Positions 6,881 through 11,920 of a stretch of DNA of 11,920 nt are shown here, one piece after another. The notes under the pieces were generated by a model that saw only the letters and a list, made by a program, of their open reading frames with translations, did no database searches and had not been told where the DNA came from. Source of the stretch: Pseudomonadota bacterium (GTDB lineage Bacteria > Pseudomonadota > Alphaproteobacteria > Rhizobiales > Rhizobiaceae); NCBI GenBank assembly GCA_023444445.1, contig JAEXMK010000051.1, positions 1 through 11,920 on the forward strand, written 5' to 3'. Made by a program: the position numbers and the translations under genes. Each line of letters opens with the position of its first letter. Position 1 is the stretch's first letter.

Positions 6881-7651
6881 ATGAGATTGAACAACAAGGT
6901 TGCGCTGATCACCGGCGCTGCCCGCGGTATCGGCCTTGGTTTTGCGCAGGCTTTCGCCGATGAGGGCGCAAAGGTCATCATCGCCGATATCGATATTGCC
7001 CGCGCCACGGCGTCTGCTGCCGCCATCGGCCCTTCGGCGAAGGCGGTGCGCCTGGATGTTACCGACCTCTCTCAGATCGATGCGGTGGTGAAGGCGGTGG
7101 ATGAGGAGTTCGGCGGTATCGATATTCTCGTCAACAATGCCGCGATCTTCGATATGGCGCCGATCAACGGCATTACCGAACAGAGTTATGAGCGGGTCTT
7201 CGACATCAATCTCAAGGGACCGCTTTTCATGATGAAGGCGGTCTCCAATGTGATGATCGAGCGGGCGCGCGGCGGCAAGATCATCAATATGGCGAGCCAG
7301 GCCGGCCGTCGCGGCGAGGCGCTCGTCACGCTTTATTGCGCTTCCAAGGCGGCGATCATTTCCGCCACGCAGTCGGCGGCGCTGGCGCTCGTCAAGCACG
7401 GCATCAATGTAAACGCCATTGCACCGGGCGTGGTGGATGGGGAGCATTGGGAAGTAGTCGATGCGGAATTCGCCAAATGGGAAGGCTTGAAGCCCGGCGA
7501 GAAGAAGGCGGCGGTCGCTAAATCCGTGCCGATCGGCCGTTTTGCGACGCCCGACGACATCAAGGGGCTAGCGGTTTTCCTCGCCTCTTCCGACAGCGAC
7601 TATATTCTCGCCCAGACATATAATGTCGATGGCGGCAACTGGATGAGCTGA
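6881..7651 (+). CDS. smoS: SDR-family polyol dehydrogenase, SmoS-like (galactitol/sorbitol 2-dehydrogenase)
   Basis: NAD-dependent cytoplasmic oxidoreductase predicted to oxidise galactitol to D-tagatose. The 256 residues are a classical short-chain dehydrogenase: TGAARGIG cofactor motif (11-18), D36 at the end of the second strand (NAD rather than NADP preference), NNAA (85-88), and the catalytic set N110, S139, Y152 and K156 (YCASK). Length and long identical-looking segments (KIINMASQAGRRGEAL, INVNAIAPGVVDGEHW, QTYNVDGGNWMS) match my memory of Rhodobacter sphaeroides SmoS, which oxidises sorbitol to fructose and galactitol to D-tagatose. The ATG at 6881 follows GGAGAT (6871-6876). The next dehydrogenase begins 16 nt after its stop, so the two are cotranscribed. 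Galactitol as main substrate is inferred from the tagatose pathway genes; sorbitol is also possible. Confidence 0.88.
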   Translation: MRLNNKVALITGAARGIGLGFAQAFADEGAKVIIADIDIARATASAAAIGPSAKAVRLDVTDLSQIDAVVKAVDEEFGGIDILVNNAAIFDMAPINGITEQSYERVFDINLKGPLFMMKAVSNVMIERARGGKIINMASQAGRRGEALVTLYCASKAAIISATQSAALALVKHGINVNAIAPGVVDGEHWEVVDAEFAKWEGLKPGEKKAAVAKSVPIGRFATPDDIKGLAVFLASSDSDYILAQTYNVDGGNWMS

Positions 7652-7667
7652 AAAGCCGGAGATGACC

Positions 7668-8678
7668 ATGCATGCCATTCAATTCGTCGAGAAAGGGCAG
7701 GCCGTTCTGGCGGAGGTTCCGGTTGGCGATCTGCCGCCGGGCCACGCGCTCGTGCGGGTAAAGGCTTCGGGGCTTTGCCACACCGATATCGATGTGCTCC
7801 ACGCGCGTTACGGTGACGGTGCCTTTCCGGTCATTCCGGGGCATGAATATGCCGGTGAAGTCGCGGCCGTGGCCGCCGATGTTTCGGGCATAAAGGCCGG
7901 CGACCGGGTGGTGGTCGACCCCAATCTGCCCTGCGGCACCTGCCAGAGTTGCCGTAAGGGGCTCACCAATCTTTGCAGCACGCTGAAAGCCTATGGCGTT
8001 TCCCATAATGGTGGTTTTGCGGAATTCAGCGTCGTACAAGCCGATCATCTGCACGGCATTGGCTCCATGCCCTATCATGTAGCGGCGCTGGCCGAACCGC
8101 TCGCCTGCGTCGTCAACGGCATGCAGAGCGCGGGCATCGGCGAGAACGGGACGGTAGCTGAAAATGCGCTGGTTTTTGGAGCCGGTCCCATCGGCCTTCT
8201 GCTTGCCCTGTCGCTGAAAGCACGCGGCGTCGAGACAGTGACCATTGCCGATATCAGCGAAAGCAGGCTGGCTTTTGCCGAAGGTCTCGGGCTTCAGGTG
8301 GCGGTTTCCGGTTCGGAAGCGCTGCTGCGGCAACAGAGGTCTTTCGATGTCGTCGCTGATGCCACGGGTATCGCCCCCGTTACGGAAGCGATGATCCCGC
8401 TGGTTGCCGATGGCGGCACGGCGCTATTCTTCGGCGTCTGCGCGCCGGATGCCCGCATTTCGGTCGCACCCTTCGAAATCTTCAGGCGTCAGCTGAAGCT
8501 TGTCGGCTCGCATTCGCTGAACCGCAACATACCGCAGGCGCTCGCCATTCTGGAAACGGATGGCGATGTCATGGCGCGGCTCGTCTCGCACCGGCTGCCG
8601 CTTTCGGAGATGCTACCGTTCTTTACGAAGAAACCATTCGATCCGGCCACCATGAAAGTGCAGTTCGCGGCTGAATGA
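7668..8678 (+). CDS. Zinc-dependent medium-chain dehydrogenase, probable D-altritol 5-dehydrogenase
   Basis: Predicted to oxidise D-altritol to D-tagatose with NAD(P). The 336-residue protein has an N-terminal GroES-like catalytic domain and a C-terminal Rossmann domain (PF00107). Catalytic zinc ligands are C37 (GLCHTD), H59 and E60 (PGHEYAGEV), with E143 a further candidate. Four structural zinc cysteines, C89, C92, C95 and C103, are all present. The nucleotide-binding motif is GAGPIG (171-176). An ATG at 7662 is in frame but touches the ribosome binding site; GGAG (7658-7661) is correctly spaced, 6 nt, only for the ATG at 7668, so I begin there. From memory, a PF00107 member in the C58 tagatose locus was shown to use D-altritol. 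The family alone would also allow sorbitol or threonine dehydrogenase-type substrates. Confidence 0.87.
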   Translation: MHAIQFVEKGQAVLAEVPVGDLPPGHALVRVKASGLCHTDIDVLHARYGDGAFPVIPGHEYAGEVAAVAADVSGIKAGDRVVVDPNLPCGTCQSCRKGLTNLCSTLKAYGVSHNGGFAEFSVVQADHLHGIGSMPYHVAALAEPLACVVNGMQSAGIGENGTVAENALVFGAGPIGLLLALSLKARGVETVTIADISESRLAFAEGLGLQVAVSGSEALLRQQRSFDVVADATGIAPVTEAMIPLVADGGTALFFGVCAPDARISVAPFEIFRRQLKLVGSHSLNRNIPQALAILETDGDVMARLVSHRLPLSEMLPFFTKKPFDPATMKVQFAAE

Positions 8679-8700
8679 TAGTTTGGGCGTTGAAAACCAT

Positions 8701-8731
8701 TCGACCGGCTTTTCGTGCAAAGGCCGGTCGA
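8701..8731 (+). terminator. Strong stem-loop between the zinc dehydrogenase and the regulator gene
   Basis: TCGACCGGC (8701-8709) pairs with GCCGGTCGA (8723-8731). The stem continues inward through a T-G wobble and three T-A pairs to a 5-nt loop, CGTGC (8714-8718), giving 13 pairs in all. It starts 22 nt after the dehydrogenase stop. No T-run follows, so it may be a partial terminator or 3'-end stabiliser that lowers regulator expression. Confidence 0.5.
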
Positions 8732-8756
8732 TATAGAGTACCACATGTAATATTTC

Positions 8757-9806
8757 ATGGGGGCAAGCACTTTGGCCAAATCTATCAGGACGATGGAAGA
8801 ATTTTCGGAATTCGTCGGCCTTTCCCGCCCGACTGTTTCGAAATATTTCAATGATCCGGCATCGGTCCGCAAGAAGACCCGGGACGCCATCGAGGATGCG
8901 CTGAAGAAATCGGGCTTCAGGCCCAATATTTTCGCCGTCAATCTCAACCGCCGCCGCTCCAATATCATCGGCATCATCATCCCGAATTCCACCGATCCGT
9001 TCTATATGGCGCTGACGAGCCGTATTGAGCTCATCGCCAACGAGGCGGGCTTCCTTGCTTTCGTGCTGTCATCGGACGGCAAGGCGGAAATCGAAGACCG
9101 CGCCATCCGCACTTTCAAGTCGATGAATGTCGCTGGCGCGATCATCGCGCCGCTAGGCGTCAAATCCCACCGTGTCACGCTGGAGCAGCTCGCGGCCAGC
9201 ATTCCGATTGTTTATGTCGATTCGCCCCTCGATGAGACCTCGGCCTTTGTCGGCACCGACAACCGCCAGAGCGTGGGGCTGATGGTGGATTATCTCTGCC
9301 GCTCGGGCGAGCCGCCCTGTTTCTTCGACATGCCGCAGGTCAATACCAATGCCGCCACGCGTCGCACCGCCTATGAGGAGGCGATGCGGCGCCTTGGTTT
9401 CGAGCCGCAGGTGATCAACGTTCCAGACATTGTCACCTGGGATTTCGAGCGTTTCGCCTTCGATGAAGCGGGCCGGTTGCTGGAAGGGGCAGGGTCTCTG
9501 CCATCGCGCACCATTCTGTGCGCCAATGACCGTATCGCCTTCGGCGTCATCGCCGCGGCCTTCCAGAAGGGCATCAGGGTCGGCCATGGCGCGGATTATG
9601 ACCTCAGGGTCGCCGGCCATGACGATCATCCGCTGTCGCGTTATGCCTGCCCGCCGATTACCACGGTGGCGCAGAACTATAACGAGATCGGCAGGCTGTC
9701 GATCGAGCTTCTGTTACAGAAGCTGGACGAGGAGGCGGATGACGCGACGCGGATGCGCGAGCGCATTCTCCTCAGCGCCGATCTGATGCTGCGCAAATCG
9801 GCCTGA
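8757..9806 (+). CDS. LacI-family transcriptional regulator
   Basis: Likely sugar-responsive repressor of the polyol genes, 349 residues. The N-terminal helix-turn-helix spans about residues 12-31 (RTMEEFSEFVGLSRPTVSKYF), with TVS at the recognition helix. The DNA-minor-groove hinge follows (SGFRPNIFAVNL, with L63 at the intercalating position). Next comes the periplasmic-binding-protein-like effector domain from about residue 69 (IIGIIIPNSTDPFYMAL) to the end, with VGTDN and ILCANDRIAFG motifs typical of the family. The ATG at 8757 has no visible Shine-Dalgarno sequence. A TTG at 8772, preceded by GGGGG with 8-nt spacing, is a plausible alternative that removes five residues and leaves the DNA-binding domain intact. 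It sits 78 nt after the zinc dehydrogenase, beyond a hairpin. Its effector is unknown; D-tagatose, a polyol or a phosphorylated product are candidates. Confidence 0.9.
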   Translation: MGASTLAKSIRTMEEFSEFVGLSRPTVSKYFNDPASVRKKTRDAIEDALKKSGFRPNIFAVNLNRRRSNIIGIIIPNSTDPFYMALTSRIELIANEAGFLAFVLSSDGKAEIEDRAIRTFKSMNVAGAIIAPLGVKSHRVTLEQLAASIPIVYVDSPLDETSAFVGTDNRQSVGLMVDYLCRSGEPPCFFDMPQVNTNAATRRTAYEEAMRRLGFEPQVINVPDIVTWDFERFAFDEAGRLLEGAGSLPSRTILCANDRIAFGVIAAAFQKGIRVGHGADYDLRVAGHDDHPLSRYACPPITTVAQNYNEIGRLSIELLLQKLDEEADDATRMRERILLSADLMLRKSA

Positions 9807-9809
9807 TAA

Positions 9810-9831
9810 TTTGTTAGATAAGCTAAACAAA
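9810..9831. repeat. AT-rich inverted repeat after the regulator gene
   Basis: TTTGTTAG (9810-9817) and CTAAACAAA (9823-9831) pair over eight bases with one bulged A around the loop ATAAG. It starts 4 nt after the regulator stop. It could be an operator for the following operon or a weak transcript end. The AT-rich tract runs to about 9865, but I found no convincing -35/-10 pair in it. Confidence 0.4.
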
Positions 9832-9841
9832 GAATCTGATT

Positions 9842-9853
9842 TTCTAAATAGAA
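9842..9853. repeat. Short dyad TTCTA-AA-TAGAA
   Basis: Perfect 5-bp arms with a 2-nt spacer lie in the AT-rich tract upstream of the oxidoreductase cassette. This is a possible regulator site. Its short length makes a chance origin quite possible. Confidence 0.3.
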
Positions 9854-9957
9854 CTAATATTTGAACGCTCCTACTCTGTTCTCAAGGTTGCTTTGGGAGG
9901 CGACCGCGAGAGCCGGCGCATAGGCGTGCCGGTATCCGGGAGGAACGCTACATCGTC

Positions 9958-10023
9958 ATGCCGTCCGTGCCGCGATTGATATGCCTTCGCTGCGTCGGTG
10001 TCGCATGGCCTTCGCCGGGCTGA
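9958..10023 (+). CDS. Possible 21-residue leader peptide upstream of the oxidoreductase cassette
   Basis: An ATG at 9958 opens a 21-codon frame ending in TGA at 10021-10023. It is preceded by GGGAGGA (9938-9944), a strong ribosome binding site placed rather far away, at 13 nt. The frame covers both sequences that can pair with the downstream ribosome binding site, so translating it would affect that pairing. The peptide (begins MPSVPRLICLRC) has no recognisable family or run of repeated codons. The only support is position and the upstream GGGAGGA, so it may well be chance. Confidence 0.2.
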   Translation: MPSVPRLICLRCVGVAWPSPG

Positions 10024-10058
10024 CTGGACATTCTCGCCAGCAATTTCCCCAGCGAAGG
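9984..10058 (+). promoter_or_regulatory. Candidate RNA switch in the leader of the oxidoreductase cassette
   Basis: CCTTCGCTG (9984-9992) is perfectly complementary to CAGCGAAGG (10050-10058), whose GAAGG, continuing into A10059, is the presumed ribosome binding site of the gene at 10069. A second shorter copy, CCTTCGC (10009-10015), can pair with the same GCGAAGG (10052-10058). The site can therefore be hidden by either of two exclusive pairings. A further hairpin, CCGGC (9913-9917) with GCCGG (9928-9932), lies upstream. No known riboswitch class is recognised. Confidence 0.35.
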
Positions 10059-10068
10059 ACGTTAAAAC

Positions 10069-11427
10069 ATGAATCTCTATTCCCTTCTGTCAGCGCGTGC
10101 AGCCGGCGGTAAACCTGTTCGGGTGGGTCTCATCGGCGCGGGCAAGTTCGGCTCCATGGTGCTGGCGCAGGCGCAGCGAATTGCCGGTTTCCACATGGTC
10201 GCCGTCGCTGACCTCAATGTCGGCAAGGCGAAGGAATCGCTGGATCGCGTCGGCTGGCCGAAGGAGCGTTACGATGCGAAGAGCTGCGCCGAGGCGCTGA
10301 AGAGCGGCAATACCTATGTGACCGACGACGTGAACGAGCTTTTCGCCTGCGGCGAGATCGAATGCGTGATCGAAGCGACCGGCCATCCGCTGGCCGGCGC
10401 CCGCCACGCGCTCGGCGCCATCGACCACAACAAACATGTCGTCATGGTCAATGTCGAAGCCGACGTGATGGTCGGGCCGATCCTTGCTGAAAAGGCCCGC
10501 GCCAAGGGCCTGATCTATTCGATGGCTTACGGCGATCAGCCGGCGCTGATCTGCGAGCTGGTCGACTGGGCGCGCGCCACCGGTTTCGAGGTCGTTTCCG
10601 CCGGCAAGGGCATGAATTTCGAGCCGCGTTACCGTTATTCCACGCCGGACACGGTCTGGGGTTACTTCGGCTGGACGGACGAGGAAGTGGCCAAGGGCGA
10701 CTTCAACCCGAAAATGTACAATTCCTTCACCGACGGCACCAAGGCGGCCATCGAAATGGCGGCCGTCGCCAACGGCACGGGGCTGGATTGCCCGGATGAC
10801 GGTCTGGCCTTCCCACCGGCCGGCCTGCACGATCTTGCCCGCGTTTTCCGCCCCGCTGCCGATGGCGGCCGCATGGCGCGCTCCGGTCTCGTCGACATCG
10901 CCGCGAGCCAGGAGCCCGATGGGCGCGAAGTGTTCAACAACATCCGCTACGGCGTTTTTGTCACCTTCAAGGCGCATAATGAATATGCCCGCGCCTGCTT
11001 CAAGCAATATGGCCTGTTGACCGATCCCTCGGGCTGGTACGCTTCTATGTGGCGTCCGTTCCATATCATCGGTCTGGAAACCTCGATTAGCGTGCTGTCC
11101 GCGGTGCTGCGGAACGAGGCCACCGGTTGCTCCAAGGAGTTCCGCGGCGATGCCGTCGCGACCGCCAAGAAGGATATGCAGCCGGGCGAGATGCTCGACG
11201 GCGAGGGCGGTTACGCGGTTTGGGCGAACGCCATTCCGGCCACCCGCAGCCTCGATATGAAGGCGCTGCCGATCGGCCTTGCCCATAATGTCAAGCTGAA
11301 GCGCGCCATCAAGAAGGACCAGATCGTCAGCTTCGATGATGTTGAGCTGGTTAATGATCTCGATGTGGTGAAGCTGCGTCAAGATATGGAAAACCGATTC
11401 CGTCCGCAAAAAGAGGCCGCAGCGTGA
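10069..11427 (+). CDS. NAD(P)-dependent oxidoreductase with homoserine-dehydrogenase-like N-terminus and SAF domain
   Basis: Cytoplasmic oxidoreductase of unknown substrate, 452 residues. The N-terminal Rossmann domain has GLIGAGKFG (20-28), an acidic residue D48 after the second strand (VAVADLN, suggesting NAD), and IEATGHPLAGARHAL (101-115), resembling the NAD-binding domain of homoserine dehydrogenases. The middle, with KGMNFEPRYRYSTPD and NNIRYGVFVTFKA, is the family's own catalytic region. The C-terminal stretch from about residue 385 to 440 (GLAHNVKLKRAIKKDQIVSFDDV) looks like a SAF domain, as found in sialic-acid synthases and altronate dehydratases. AAGGA (10055-10059) lies 9 nt before the ATG. 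It heads a three-gene cassette that may extend beyond the window. It is not a true homoserine dehydrogenase: the catalytic domain differs, and the setting is sugar catabolism. A sugar-acid or branched sugar derivative is a guess. Confidence 0.85.
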   Translation: MNLYSLLSARAAGGKPVRVGLIGAGKFGSMVLAQAQRIAGFHMVAVADLNVGKAKESLDRVGWPKERYDAKSCAEALKSGNTYVTDDVNELFACGEIECVIEATGHPLAGARHALGAIDHNKHVVMVNVEADVMVGPILAEKARAKGLIYSMAYGDQPALICELVDWARATGFEVVSAGKGMNFEPRYRYSTPDTVWGYFGWTDEEVAKGDFNPKMYNSFTDGTKAAIEMAAVANGTGLDCPDDGLAFPPAGLHDLARVFRPAADGGRMARSGLVDIAASQEPDGREVFNNIRYGVFVTFKAHNEYARACFKQYGLLTDPSGWYASMWRPFHIIGLETSISVLSAVLRNEATGCSKEFRGDAVATAKKDMQPGEMLDGEGGYAVWANAIPATRSLDMKALPIGLAHNVKLKRAIKKDQIVSFDDVELVNDLDVVKLRQDMENRFRPQKEAAA

Positions 11428-11444
11428 TGGGGGGAGAAGCTGAT

Positions 11445-11747
11445 ATGTCCAACGGCGCTTTCGTGGTGATCGCGGAATTTCGGGTGAAGCCTGACGCGAT
11501 GGATGCCTTTCTCGACGCCGCGCGCGATGACGCCCAGCATTCGGTTCAGGATGAGCCGGGTTGCCGGCAATTCGACGTGGTGCGGGCGGAAACGGGAAAC
11601 AATGTGGTGTTTTACGAGGTCTACGACGACCGGCAGGCTTTCGACGATCATCTCAAAACACCGCATCTCGACCGGTTTCGGGAAGCATTTCCCGCCCTTA
11701 TCGAAGAGGAACTCCCGGTGCGTTTCCTAAACCGGCAATGGCTCTGA
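11445..11747 (+). CDS. Small antibiotic-biosynthesis-monooxygenase (ABM) fold protein, YgiN/LsrG-like
   Basis: A 100-residue dimeric alpha-beta barrel protein family (PF03992). Visible features are the first strand FVVIAEFRVKP, the loop DEPGCRQFDVV (36-46), the strand NNVVFYEVYDD (52-62) and the histidines of HLKTPH (69-74), all usual for the family. Despite the name, many members are not monooxygenases: LsrG isomerises a phosphorylated linear sugar derivative, and others have unknown roles. In a sugar operon an isomerase or protective role is plausible but unproven. The frame is open from 11424, overlapping the previous stop, but the ATG at 11445 is preceded by GGGGGAGAAG (11430-11439), giving proper spacing and a normal N-terminus. 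It sits 17 nt after the oxidoreductase stop and 12 nt before the next gene, in the same operon. Confidence 0.85.
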   Translation: MSNGAFVVIAEFRVKPDAMDAFLDAARDDAQHSVQDEPGCRQFDVVRAETGNNVVFYEVYDDRQAFDDHLKTPHLDRFREAFPALIEEELPVRFLNRQWL

Positions 11748-11759
11748 AGGATGGAAACG

Positions 11760-11920
11760 ATGGCTGACATTCGCCGGATCGCCGTTATCGGAACGGGTAT
11801 CATGGGCGCTCCGATGGCGGGGCGTCTGGCGGAGGCCGGGTTTTCCGTCAAAGCCTGGAACCGCAGCGCTGAAAAAGCTGCGGTTCTGGCGGCAAAAGGC
11901 GTTCAGCCGGCGGCCACGGC
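11760..11920 (+). CDS. Beta-hydroxyacid dehydrogenase (3-hydroxyisobutyrate dehydrogenase family), 5' part only
   Basis: The first 53 residues of a PF03446 enzyme, with the remaining roughly 240 beyond the window. The N-terminal cofactor motif is GTGIMG (11-16), and the second strand ends in AWNRS, where R35 is usual in members that prefer NADP(H). Relatives include tartronate semialdehyde reductase, 3-hydroxyisobutyrate dehydrogenase and L-threonate dehydrogenase; the visible part cannot separate them. I chose the ATG at 11760 because AAGGA (11747-11751) has 8-nt spacing to it; an in-frame ATG at 11751 overlaps that site. It follows the ABM gene by 12 nt and completes the visible cassette. 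Confidence 0.88.
   Translation, partial: MADIRRIAVIGTGIMGAPMAGRLAEAGFSVKAWNRSAEKAAVLAAKGVQPAAT

Noticed and set aside
10090..11409. 439-codon open frame on the minus strand
   Set aside because: It lies antisense to the SAF-domain oxidoreductase, has no recognisable motifs, and has the composition of a mirror frame of GC-biased coding sequence.
10069..11427. Calling this gene homoserine dehydrogenase
   Set aside because: Only the NAD-binding part resembles that family. The catalytic region and C-terminal SAF-like domain differ, and no amino-acid biosynthesis gene is nearby.
11445..11747. Antibiotic-biosynthesis role for the ABM-fold protein
   Set aside because: The family name is historical, and nothing in the window encodes natural-product synthesis.
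1..11920. CRISPR array, tRNA/rRNA genes, insertion sequences, phage genes or toxin-antitoxin pairs
   Set aside because: No regularly spaced repeats, tRNA-like folds, transposase motifs or small toxin genes were seen on either strand.

Overview
The window looks like an accessory carbohydrate-catabolism locus of an alphaproteobacterium of the Rhizobiaceae, most likely Agrobacterium. The basis is high-GC coding sequence, several near-consensus Shine-Dalgarno sites, CUT1 polyol ABC transporter genes, and a gene set that matches, from memory, the D-altritol/galactitol locus described for Agrobacterium tumefaciens C58. I could not search a database, so the species and exact locus are inferred.

Left half, minus strand, transcribed from about 5.08 kb down to 1: a PfkB-family sugar kinase (4021-5010), a PF08013 protein expected to be D-tagatose 6-phosphate 4-epimerase (2747-4024), two CUT1 permeases (1807-2679 and 971-1795) and the transporter ATPase (958-1, cut by the window edge). 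These genes overlap or nearly abut and look like one operon. Right half, plus strand: the periplasmic binding protein of the same transporter (5341-6654), an SDR polyol dehydrogenase closely resembling SmoS (6881-7651), a zinc-dependent medium-chain dehydrogenase (7668-8678) and a LacI-family regulator (8757-9806). The two arms diverge from a 330-bp AT-rich control region (5011-5340) holding candidate promoters and repeated or palindromic operator-like motifs.

Inferred scheme: the ABC system imports hexitols. The SDR oxidises galactitol and the zinc enzyme oxidises D-altritol, both giving D-tagatose. The kinase makes D-tagatose 6-phosphate and the PF08013 protein epimerises C4 to give D-fructose 6-phosphate. 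The LacI-type protein probably represses both arms.

A second plus-strand cassette starts after a 262-bp gap (9807-10068): a SAF-domain NAD(P)-dependent oxidoreductase (10069-11427), a small antibiotic-biosynthesis-monooxygenase-fold protein (11445-11747) and the start of a beta-hydroxyacid dehydrogenase (11760 to the window end). I cannot assign its substrate; it is the least understood part of the window. Its leader contains two alternative sequences complementary to its own ribosome binding site. Several strong hairpins lie between genes, including a 31-nt stem-loop at 6728-6758 that looks like a dispersed palindromic repeat. I saw no tRNA, rRNA, CRISPR, insertion sequence or phage gene.
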